The notes under the pieces were generated by a model. It did not search any database. It saw only the letters and a list, made by a program, of their open reading frames with translations, and had not been told where the DNA came from. From Aradus depressus (lineage: Eukaryota > Arthropoda > Insecta > Hemiptera > Aradidae), in NCBI GenBank assembly GCA_963662175.1, contig OY759215.1:49369213-49433212 (forward strand): a stretch of DNA of 64,000 bases, read 5' to 3'. Shown here piece after piece: positions 55,139 through 64,000 of the stretch. Position 1 is the first letter of the stretch. Each line of letters opens with the position of its first letter. Both the position numbers and the translations under genes were made by a program.

Positions 55139-55855
55139 TGTTAATTTGATAAATCTGCTATTATGTATAATCACCGGTTATTTTATATAATAACCAAAAA
55201 ACTGGTTAATATGGCAAATTGAAAAAAAAATTATTACTTTATCTGGTTATTTTGTAAAATATCCAACGTGAACAGCTAAAGTGAATAATTTAGTTGAATT
55301 TACTAAGTTAACTGGTTATTTATACAAACTAGTGTGGCTATTATAGATAATTGTTGCTATTATAAATAAATAAGACAAATATTAGGTAGGTACTTATTAA
55401 TTAGCTCGACCACACCTCAATTTCCATTGTTGTAAGCTGTCTAACAGCGATAATCATTCATCTGGGTACAATAAATTCCTAGAACAAACATAAATCGAAA
55501 TATTACAAAATTTGGGGGCGTATTTGCCTGCGTTCCGCCGGCGGAACGATATATTTGCCCCTCCCGTCGTTCCTATATTTGAAGTAGTACAGGTTCTAGC
55601 TTTAACATATAATTTACCCGTGTAAAGCCACAGGTTTTCAGCTATTATGCATAATAGCCAGTTAATATGATTAATTTGTGACAAAAGTAAAAAATTTATC
55701 ATATTAACAAGGTGAGTTTTATATTATGTATGATAACTGGTTAATATGGTAAATATTAAGAAACTGTGAATAATTTGTCATATTAACCAAGAACGGTAGT
55801 TATTTTGTAAAATAACCAGTTATTATGTATAATAACTAAATTTATCAAATTAACA
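55139..55855. mobile_element. 717-bp MITE built of repeated short palindromes
   Basis: The ends TGTTAATTTGATAAAT and ATTTATCAAATTAACA are perfect 16-bp inverted repeats. Each is followed inward by paired modules: palindromes of the type GTTATTATGTATAATAAC and GGTTATTTTRYAAAATAACC, and the non-palindromic GGTTAATATGGTAAAT. These modules recur at least eight times within ~250 bases of each end, in both orientations. Near the centre lies a perfect 18-bp palindrome CGTTCCGCCGGCGGAACG (55531-55548). The right flank resumes a family R module (CATCGGTAATGTATCGACAC). Target duplication unclear (possibly AT-rich). No transposase. Confidence 0.75.
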
Positions 55856-55859
55856 GTAA

Positions 55860-56491
55860 CATATACATCGGTAATGTATCGACACAAGAAATAGTATGAG
55901 GATTCAGAAGCATCTATGTTAGTCAACTATTGATTTTTATATGTGAAAATGTTGTGGGTCAAGATTACTTATGGAAATAAAATACGTTGTCTTGCCGCTG
56001 TTCATTTTTTAACAGAACCGGTTTTCTCCGCAACAGTGTCATCATCAGTGGCACATCGCACTTGTCCGTACGCAGTGTGATTGATTTTTACTCCAAACAG
56101 TTGAATGTTTTTGGAGGTGAAGTAAATTGCAGGTGATTCTTTCTAAATTCCTAAATTGAATGCTTATTTTATTTTATTTATGTTTTTCATCCATGAGATA
56201 CATTCCCAATTCTCTTATTTATTTTTGTGGTTTTCTGAATCCCATTTTCTCACCATGTTGGACTAAGTTGGGAGGTGTTTGTACCGGGGGTGTGGGGTAC
56301 AGGTCCTATTTTAATTAACCTGCCAAGATAAACAGGGAAGAGGGTTTAGCAGAGGTCCCCCTCTAACCATACTGTATATATCCACAACACCCACACCTCC
56401 ACCTACCTCGTACAATACAATATACACTGTATTCTCCTCCAATATATCACATATACACCCGTAGTACTACTAAGATTTCATTAAAATTATT
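55860..56491. other. Spacer with two repeat tails
   Basis: 55860-55940 is a family R module. Minus-strand 56060-56010 reads CACTGATGATGACACTGTTG followed by GAGAAAACCGGTTCTG, another of the recurrent CTGATGA motifs. No gene. Confidence 0.45.
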
Positions 56492-56793
56492 GTCTCATAC
56501 CTGAGCGTTAATTACTAAGTCAAATCGTCTACTATCAGAACGCTCTTTCGTCGCTCTGGTGGACATAAGTCCGAGACCTAAATGTTGTCTACCCAGGTTC
56601 ATTCGCCTAGCGATGATTCAGAGCTTTTACAATGTCAAGTACTCGTTAATCATTGCTTAACGTGCCATCCGAAGGTCGGCGTGCTCAACGTCTTTTCACT
56701 TCCCCGATGAAAAACCTAAGAACCTCGGCGGAGTAATAAACCCGCGATTTTAAGCTCAGTAGACAAACAGACTAATTTTGTGCTCGGCGCCCG
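56492..56793 (-). mobile_element. SINE family 1, diverged copy
   Basis: From 56793 on the minus strand: GGGCGCCGAGCACAAAATTA head (box A lost), GCGGGTTTATTACTC (B box lost), CCGACCTTCGGATGGCACG, a partly duplicated GATGATTAACGAGTACTTG and GAGCGACGAAAGAGCG hairpin. An old copy. Confidence 0.72.
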
Positions 56794-57039
56794 CGATTTC
56801 AATATACACATTACACACCCCAAGTAATAATTGAGAACATCCCCCCCAGAGAGTTCATAAATGTCATTGTATTTTCACAATATTTTGAATCACTAGTTTT
56901 ACAGAACAAATAAAAATGTTTATTTTAGTGCTCAACAAATGATATAAATATAAATAAAATTTCATGTTCTCCGACCCCCGATTCCAAAATTAAAACAAAA
57001 AAAGTCATCCCACCGCATTGAACAATAATTAAAAGAAAA

Positions 57040-57272
57040 TATATGTGATGTGGCCTTACAGGTCTTTCTTATACCAACCATGCTTACAGATCTCTCTGTC
57101 TCATCCTCTCCCTTCCCAAAATCATTTCATTATGTCTCTCTGTACGTAATCCTGAGAATAGACATTGCTACTACTAGTAATGCCAGTATCAATTAATTTT
57201 GAAAAGGAGGGGGAGAGTGATTTCTAAGCGTCGTTGATATAAGAATGCCCTGTAAATGCCTCATCACATATA
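57040..57272. repeat. Foldback MITE, ~90-bp arms
   Basis: TATATGTGATGTGGCCTTAC...TACCAACCATGCTTACAGAT...CCCTTCCCAAAATCA on the left is mirrored on the right by GAAAAGGAGGGGGAGAGTGA...ATATAAGAATGCCCTG...TGCCTCATCACATATA. The arms are imperfect reverse complements around a ~65-base centre. Single-arm fragments occur at 26478, 32560 and 41610. Confidence 0.65.
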
Positions 57273-57331
57273 TTTCATTTTTTTCATATTTTTTGTAATT
57301 TTTCAAAAAACTACCAACAATAAAAAATATT

Positions 57332-57610
57332 TTAGGTTAGGTTAGGTTAGGTTTATGACTCATGTTCGGGCTTAAACTACGAGGTCATATCGCCTACTAC
57401 CAGAGCGCTCTTTCGTCACTCTGGTTTGAGCCCAACTCTATTGAGGGAGTCCTAAATATTGCCTACCCTAAATTTTTATTCACCTAGGGCAGGGGTCTTT
57501 AACGAGTACCTGACATCGTACAGGCTCGGGACCATCGCTTAACGTCCCATCCGAAGGACGGCGTGCTTAAGTTTATTTTACTTCCCAGATAAAATAAACT
57601 AAGGGCCTCG
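57332..57610 (-). mobile_element. SINE family 1, 5'-truncated, with the longest CCTAA tail
   Basis: On the minus strand it starts at CGAGGCCCTTAGTTTATTTT, so the tRNA-like head is missing, and ends TAAACCTAACCTAACCTAA plus CCTAA. On the plus strand this tail reads four TTAGG units. A few bases are deleted in the hairpin (CAAACCAGAG). No clear target duplication. Confidence 0.88.
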
Positions 57611-59240
57611 CGATACAATTTAAACATTATTATGAAATATTTCCTACAGAAATTTATTTTCATTGTTTGAGGCTCTATTACTTTATATTAGTCGTATTGA
57701 TCCTATCTCAAATCTGAGTAGAGTGATTTCACCCAACATCTAATAATATTAAAGATAACACATATGAACCCTTAATTCTAAATTTCAAGTTCATAGTTAC
57801 AATAGTTTTTGCGGTAGAGAGCTTTTGCACCGATAATACTTCGATTGCTAAGGCTGGAAAGCTTCGGTCTCAAAAGGAGCAATAAATTCAGAGAAAATCC
57901 GATAATGTGCAGCCCCAGTAACATTTTACTTTAGGGAAGCCTTAATGTCTTATAGGGTGGATAAAAGTAAGGTTAAGGGTAGCTAGCCAACTGGGGTGTG
58001 GATCAATTATCTAAGTTAAATAGGGGAGAACAAGTTGTGGCCACTTTCTTAATAAGGGCAATTTGGAGGAAGACAAGTCTTGGAGGAGGAAAGAGAGGCA
58101 GGAGGTACTACAGTAGCTGGCTGACTACCAGAACCACTATCTTTTGTGAAAGTTAGGTTTTTTCTACATTCTTATACATTTATAAGAAAGTATTGCAATC
58201 GTGCGAAAATCCGAGATCGAGTTTTCAACGGGTTTTCACGTTTGAAGGTCTTTTGAATACGTTTTGACCATTTTCGTGATGATGTTTGTCTGTGATTGGA
58301 AAGCTTACTGTGAGCGCTCTACAATTTTAGCTATGAACTTGAATTTGGAATGAAAGGTGCACTTGTACTAACTTAGATCTGATTAGATTTTGGCCGAAAT
58401 CAGTCAAAAATTGAGACCCATTTACTCTGGGGCCTTAGTACAATTTACAAAATACCGCTTATGTTTATGACCTAATCAAAACTCTTTTCAAGTAATAGTT
58501 GTAGGACATATTGAAATACATTTTTTCGCAGGTTATCCGATATTTGATATGAACCGTCTTATAAAGTAGGTTTGAAACCAATACTTTTAAACGTTTCCTT
58601 GATTAACCAGAAAACAGATAATCCTATCGAAAAATTGATTCCTACCAAAAATGTTTCTTATGAAATTTCCAATCGCTCACGCGCCCTCAGATTTGAGTAG
58701 GATTAATACGACAAAAGGTATAGAAATATTAGTGCAAACGGTCGACGGTTTTGGAGGGGGATCTGGAAGGGAAGCGAAAGTTAATTGATTGACAACAAGA
58801 TGATTCTTTTTACACTTTTATTAGTGATAGTAAGTTCTTCTTACTATTGGAGGTCAAAACAATGACATCTTTGGTGGAAATGAGCCAGTTGCCAGACCGT
58901 CAACGATTCGTACACGGCAACAGGTGATTTGAGCTAAACCATACAAATTCTACTCTATTCTATTTACTTTATTGATTAATTCAACAGAAAAAAAAGTGAA
59001 AATTAAAGCGTGAATAATAAGTAAATAACTAAGTAACACTATTATTATGTGATTTAAAATTTTTAAAAACCTGTTTAAGTTTTTTAGAAAATGAATATGA
59101 ATAAATGATTACACCACGTAGGCTACTTGTACAAACTCCAAAATATCCTCGTCTAATATTGTTATGTAGTATGCTGCTCCTTGGGCAATCAGTCGTTAAA
59201 ATTAGTTGACATTTTATATATTTTCATATCTTATCAGAGG
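57611..59240. other. Intergenic DNA with repeat fragments
   Basis: 58193-58300 is the second copy of the repeat at 7012. 58665-58790 (ATTTGAGTAGGATTAATACG, CAAACGGTCGACGGTTTTGG, GAAAGTTAATTGATTGAC) is a family R distal piece. 57655-57725 shares CTCAAATCTGAG-type boxes with 26330. No gene. Confidence 0.45.
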
Positions 59241-59320
59241 AAAAAGTCATCGGTGATTCACCGGAAATGTGACAACCGAGAAGTACATTGCCGGTGATTC
59301 ACCGACGACTTTCGTCCTTG
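59241..59320. repeat. Two facing family R terminal palindromes
   Basis: AAAAGTCATCGGTGATTCACC is followed 30 bases on by ACATTGCCGGTGATTCACCG, ACGACTTT. Each holds GGTGATTCACC, a near-perfect 11-base palindrome, and they are arranged as the two strands of the same end. Confidence 0.6.
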
Positions 59321-61165
59321 GCGTTATGTGTCTCAACGGGAAGAGTATGGACAAGTGTAGGTAATTTTAACCTGATACTCTTCTCCGGAAAATTCAACAT
59401 ATGGTTACTAAATTACTATAATTTGACATATATAATTAAATATGAATTTACTTTAATATTTTCCCATAGACATGTTATGGGGCTCATTGTGGGCTATAAG
59501 CCGGTATCATGCCGGCACTACCAACATGACGAGCTCCCCCTCCCCTCTGACTACCCTAGCTGAGATTTTCCTCAGCCTCCTTCCCTCATAAATGCAACAC
59601 GGTATGAATACTAATACAAGCTCGATATAAGTCGATCCTGGAGGAGGTATACTTTTTATACCGCAACACCCACAGCTCCACCCATCTGTTACTTCTATTC
59701 TCGGAGAATGTCCTAACATATTTTCTTTCTCAGGTTTGCTGAGATAACAGTCATTCTGAGAAATAACATCCCCTGAAAAGGAGTCTCGTTTTCCAGTTAG
59801 AACCTCTTCACTTGTTTTTTTTAATTTTTATATTCTCAAGAAAGAATAATGAAGGGATGAACAATATTTTCTGGGAAGGTATCATCGCGCTGTTCGTGAA
59901 ACTCATATCCACTTATATATTCGAATCATTCGTAATGACATTTTCTCTCTTTGAGGGCACTTATGTATTTTATTTATTTTTTTCCTTCTTCTTTAAGGCA
60001 TTTCGACCAAGGAGGTCATGGATGCCTGAGGAATGTAAGTCTGTGGGGATCCTGGGGAATTTTTATATGCGCAAATTTATAATAAACGTCAAATTGCTGT
60101 ATACGGAATAAAAAGGCTACGTGATGAAGACAAATTTGTTTTATAATTTAGATAAATGGTTTGTGAAGTGCAGGAAATGAAATAGTTGGGTGATTTTGGA
60201 GCTATCGTCAGATAAGATTTCGAAAATATCTACTGTAAGATTGCATTTCTCCCGGTGGGGACTATACGCTATGCATTCGGACGTGTGTGACAGACAGTCC
60301 CACCCCGCAGGAGGGGGTTCCCGAGCCATCAGATATCCATGGGACACCTTGGTGTGCCCTATGCGTAACCGAGTTAAAATTACTGCTTCATTTTGTCTCT
60401 TATTAAAGCGTAGGCAATGTAATAACTTACAGAGACTTCGGATGTGGGCAGTCCTTCCAGTTAGGCGCGCCTGGGATCCATAGGAAAGACACTTAAATCT
60501 GGTTTCTTCTTAATGACTTAAGGGCTGTTTTGGACATACAGGATATTCAGAGCTGGTTGGTTTATTGGTTAAAACTATAAAATAGGAGATGTATGAGCTA
60601 TGTCGAAATGGACGATTTGTCGTATGAAGAAGTAGAAAGTGCACTGAGAACTGTTAAATTACGAGAAAATGTTAAAAAAACATGGCGCCTAAATTGATTA
60701 TACCTGAAGAGTGAATGCATTTTGTACATAAAAAGAAAGTAAAATTGTTAAGAAAAGAAAAATGTTAAACTTTTAAAATAAAACCAAACCAAAACTGACC
60801 TTCTTGTAGTTTTAGCATAGGTTATTTCTGTTTCACATCTTGGAAACAGAAGGGCAGAGCTATCATTTATTCATATAAATAAAAACCATTGTGTTCCAAA
60901 TGTTTTATTTTTGACCAGAACCAGTTTTCAACACAAGTGTCTCATAAACACTAGCACATCTCGGAATACATACAAATATGGAGAACTGGCAAAAACATTA
61001 AAGGTTCAAGGTACAGAGAAACACAATTAAATAAAGCTTGCTTACCATCAGTGTAGTATGGTGTCTAAACGAACACTGTCCAACGGCTGAAGGAGGAGAA
61101 TCGAGGTTCATTCGAAAACATACATTTAAATGAAAATGATTTACCTACACAATAAGAGCTCTTTT
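59321..61165. other. Intergenic DNA, no firm gene
   Basis: 60240-60480 has higher G+C (CCCACCCCGCAGGAGGGGGT) and frames on both strands, perhaps an old element. 60600-60690 reads MDDLSYEEVESALRTVKLRE on the plus strand, an acidic-helical short frame preceded by no recognisable promoter; it may be an exon or TE remnant but I cannot support it. Minus-strand 60960-60905 carries TTGAAAACTGGTTCTGGTC, a relative of the 56020 tail. Confidence 0.4.
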
Positions 61166-61625
61166 TTATTATTATTATTTTTTTTATTTACTTACAACTG
61201 TATAAAAATATATACAACAAGCAAATATGCTAATACAGAGATAATGGCAATGTCAAAATGTCAAGAGGGGAGAAATCTTCCAGTGGTGATACTCCCTAGT
61301 TACTGATTTCCTCTAATTTGTAACTAATCCCTCTCATTGTCACTGCTGCTGCTAAGGAGGTCTCTAGGCCATTGACGCTTAAGCCGTCGTTGGGGAAGTA
61401 TGGCAGAATGGAGGGCACGGACTAGAGGATTATTGTGGGAACTAAGAAGATAAAATAATTTTTTATACTTGGATTTAGCGACTTCGGTGAAAAAAGGTAC
61501 GTTGAGGTCAATGTGAAGAGTTTTGTTGGAGACCTAGTAAGGAGCATTGGCTATTTTACGAAGGATTTTGGATTGAAGGGATTGGATGCGCTGGAGATAG
61601 GAAGCCTTGGCAGAGCCCCAGTGTT
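61166..61625 (-). pseudogene. Jockey-type LINE 3' end, second copy of the 4115 family
   Basis: The minus strand again gives LWGSAKAS..IQRIQSFQSKIL, with APYYVS replaced by a stop in APY*VS. The region is collinear with 4150-4605, plus a small insertion (CTGCTGCTAAGGAGG near 61345). It ends in A/T-rich sequence, with poly-T broken by A (61160-61190), an eroded poly(A) tail. Both copies truncate at almost the same 5' point. Confidence 0.75.
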
Positions 61626-62160
61626 ATAATATAATCAAAGCTCAAAATAAAATTTTTACAATAAAATAAACATCTATATAACGAACAGCGAAATTAATTT
61701 TTGTCATTAAATAATTATTGTTAGTTATATATAAATGTTTATTTTACTTTTTATTTTGAGGTCTGTGGTGAGTTAAAGAATACAGCATTTTCCGGTACCA
61801 AGTTTTGTTTTAATAAACATGTCACGTATTTGGTTCATACCACTCTAACAAACTGTATAACATATCAAGTGCTAAGCTCCAAGATATACAAGATGTATCC
61901 AGGATAAAGGGACCATAACATACTTTTAGACGTTTCCTTGATTTACCCAAAAACTGTTAGTCCTGTCAAAATATTAGCTATTGTGTTTCTTAAACTTTTC
62001 TGGGATGTTACAATGATTTTTTCCAGGATTTTTTTTTTTTACGTGAAAACGTCTATTTGCTCGTTAAGCACAGTGATAGCCGGTCAAACTTTCTTGTGTT
62101 ACAAAATACCGTCAGATTTCAATCGATAATAACTACGAGACTAATAATGCGGTAACAACG
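61626..62160. other. AT-rich spacer
   Basis: Nothing recognised. Confidence 0.4.
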
Positions 62161-62451
62161 GTTGAGGTCACAATGGATAGAGCATGTCTGTACATGTTTG
62201 TTGTAGAGTGTTTGTTTTGCCTGTGACGTTATCGGGCTAGTGTGGGTGCCGGCGGATGATTGTTGCGAATTAGCGTTGTGTAAAATTAGAAATTAGTGTA
62301 GCGTGATAACGCGTTTAGATAGGACGTTGATTCGGGTGTCATTGTAAAGAGCTTGAGAAGCACTACTAGGACTCAAAGTGAATCAATAAAAATATTCACC
62401 GAAATATATGTAAAAATCGGTATCAAATTGAAAATTGCAAAAAAATTAAAG

Positions 62452-62604
62452 ATGTCGGCTCATAGGAATCGTAAATGTGCGCGGAATTATAGAAAACGCA
62501 AATCAGAGGAAAGCTCGCATCAAAAGGAATTTAAAAAACCTAAAAAGTCTAGTGCCGAGCAAATGCAAGAGCTACTGCAGCATCGAAAAGAAAATGAAAA
62601 ATGA
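62452..62604 (+). CDS. Small basic ORF (50 aa), unknown
   Basis: From the ATG at 62452 the frame reads MSAHRNRKCARNYRKRKSEE and ends HRKENEK; the open frame extends upstream to 62353, but AAAG|ATG with A at -3 makes this start plausible. It is rich in Arg/Lys/Glu with KSSAEQMQELLQHRKE, like the charged N-terminal tract of some helicase- or transposase-type proteins (for example Helitron-associated ORFs). The preceding ~190 bases (62161-62350) have more CpG than the surroundings (GTGTAGCGTGATAACGCG). A second frame (62477-62839) overlaps it. No function is assigned; it could be a first exon or chance. Confidence 0.3.
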   Translation: MSAHRNRKCARNYRKRKSEESSHQKEFKKPKKSSAEQMQELLQHRKENEK

Positions 62605-63828
62605 TTTTATTCCGACGTTTTCACGGAAAATCTACGGCGTGGACCATGACTACGCCTTAATGTTTTTTTTTTGTGTCTTCTGTTTTCTTTTTATAACAAT
62701 ATTTCGGGACACTTCCTCGTCCTTTCTTCTGGTCGCTATGACCTTCCTTTTTATAGCCACCACCTTGACTGTGGCGCTCTATCTTCCAAGTACGTTGAAT
62801 TCCAATTTTCTGATTGGTCTGCCCACCAGCCAATCATAATTTTGGAAACCATCTCTGATGGTCTCCCTCGTCCATGGCACCCTTCGTAATTGGTCCAACT
62901 GTCGACCAAATTTCATTCTCGGGGAGAGGGGACATGGAAGTATCCCGAAATATAATCAAAAAAGAGGACAACTCTGCAAATAAAATGCCGGAAAAAAATG
63001 AACATATCAGCTCTTACCGAATAATGTTCCTTATTAAATTTCCTGGCGCTAATGTGTCCTCAAATCTACAAGACTAATATACTAAATAAATCTCTATGAT
63101 TTTTTCACATGTATTTGTCAAATTTCATAAAGTGAATTATTTATTTTTTCACTTCGTTCTTTTTATAAAGTGTGAAAACTTTACTAAACATTTTTTTTTT
63201 TTCCAGATTCAATTTTCAACTCAGATTTTTGAAAAAATGAAAACTAAATGAGTTTCCTTTTGTGATGATGATTGCCAGTTGTGAGCCAGGTGGTTTTCAT
63301 GGGAAGTCATTTGCGATTACTGAAGACATTTTTTTATAAATTTAATTTTAAAGCTCTAATTTTGTTTTAGACATTTTTTTTAAAATAAGAAATAGAAAGA
63401 GTGAAGTGGTAGATTTACGACTTGCCCGGTTTTCATTAAAGATGTTTCTTTTTTTTTTTTTTTCTTTTTTGAATTTGTGGTCTGCGTGTGAAAATGAAAG
63501 TGTTAGAAGAGGTAAAAGAAAGAGAAAATGAAGGAAGGAGGAAAATACAGACGGAGAGAAGAGTAGGAGAAAATGGGAAGAAAAGAGAAGTAAAAACCAA
63601 TTTTCCAGGGGTTTGAGATTAGAAGATGAAGACGAGAGCTGCAGGAGGCCAGTAAGTGGTCTCTCCTTCTCCGGATTAATGTGCTAACAACAACCTAGCC
63701 AGCGCCGACCCAATGTCTTCTCATTAACTTTGCTTCTTCACATGTAAGAGAATAGGTAATTATGTAGTCTCAGGTCCAGAATACGGAAGTATTTTGTAGG
63801 TTAATAGAGTTCACTGTTTAATTGGAGA
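62605..63828. other. Spacer with CCAAT-like boxes and purine tracts
   Basis: 62812-62900 has ATTGGT and CCAATC elements in both orientations, which may be chance. Poly-T 63447-63465 and a long purine-rich run 63500-63600 are low complexity. No gene. Confidence 0.4.
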
Positions 63829-64000
63829 GGGCGCTGGTAGCTCAGTGGTATGCGTGCTTGCTTACAGAGCAGACCTTAGTTTATTTTATCTGGTGCCGTT
63901 GCAATTAATATAGAGTTCACTGTTCAATTGGAGAGGGCGCTGGTAGGTCAGTGGTATGCGTGCTTGCTTACAGAGTGAACCTTAGTTTATTTTATCTGGG
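63829..64000 (+). mobile_element. Tandem pair of SINE family 1 heads, cut by the window end
   Basis: GGGCGCTGGTAGCTCAGTGG (box A), GTATGCGTGCTTGCTTACAG, then TTAGTTTATTTTATCTGG occurs at 63829 and again at 63935, with a 106-base offset that includes the flank TAGAGTTCACTGTT. In both units the B box (GGGTTCGAAACCCG) is missing, deleted at the same place. The second unit continues past 64000, so the rest of the SINE may follow. Confidence 0.85.

Noticed and set aside
57332..57352. Telomere or interstitial telomeric repeat
   Set aside because: Only four TTAGG units, exactly at a SINE 3' end; better explained as the SINE tail.
59288..60483. ORFs of 68-99 codons
   Set aside because: No recognisable domain; several overlap on opposite strands. 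The slightly higher G+C is noted, but no gene is supported.
63829..63960. Functional tRNA genes (box A matches)
   Set aside because: Box B is missing, no cloverleaf can be drawn, and the following sequence is the SINE body. The same holds for the other SINE heads, which have both boxes but no acceptor stem.

Overview
The window looks like intergenic, repeat-dominated DNA from an arthropod nuclear genome, most likely an insect. It is AT-rich, has long (TA)n, (A)n and (T)n tracts, and shows no bacterial-style gene packing. Its repeats are typical of insects: Jockey-type and RNase H-bearing LINE remnants, tRNA-headed SINEs whose 3' tails are short CCTAA runs (complement of the insect telomere motif TTAGG), and a Ty3/gypsy LTR element with a tRNA-Lys primer site. 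Hemiptera is a guess from general impression only. I find no convincing host protein-coding gene.

Layout. 0-12 kb: LINE 3' ends (604-1135, 4115-4605), SINE copies, a 565-bp hAT derivative (6268-6832) and fragments of an abundant unclassified family, here called R. 12.3-21.6 kb: one uninterrupted satellite array of a 53/54-bp monomer (about 170-175 copies) with visible higher-order repeats. 22.6-22.9 kb: (AT)n followed by (AG)n. 24.5-24.9 kb: a hairpin with two 177-bp arms. 26-35 kb: hAT derivatives with 8-bp target duplications, an RNase H-type LINE fragment, and five SINEs, two of them side by side and two 5'-truncated with clean target duplications. 38.2-39.3 and 43.8-44.8 kb: two inverted copies of a ~1-kb transposon with CACAGTG-type ends and 5-bp target duplications, which I assign to Transib-like (RAG-related) elements. 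48.7-54.7 kb: a complete, young LTR retrotransposon whose only sizeable ORF joins a Gag-like N-terminus to an integrase-like C-terminal tail. 55.1-55.9 kb: a MITE made of repeated short palindromes. 56-64 kb: more SINEs, a foldback MITE, a Jockey 3' end, one small basic ORF and a tandem pair of SINE heads at the window edge.

The elements are heavily nested, which helps interpretation. One Transib-like copy interrupts a SINE and the other interrupts a family R copy; a hAT copy interrupts family R; another hAT copy interrupts a motif also found uninterrupted elsewhere. In each case the uninterrupted form is visible in the same window, so ends and target duplications can be read directly. Nothing here behaves as an operon or pathway; the functional units are transposons, their promoters and ends, and the satellite.

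The observations most worth following up are the Transib-like pair with RSS-like termini, the satellite's higher-order structure, the Gag-integrase-tail deletion derivative with a palindrome array in its LTR, the SINE tails resembling telomere repeats, and a recurrent CTGANGA/stem/GAAAC motif that may be hammerhead ribozymes.
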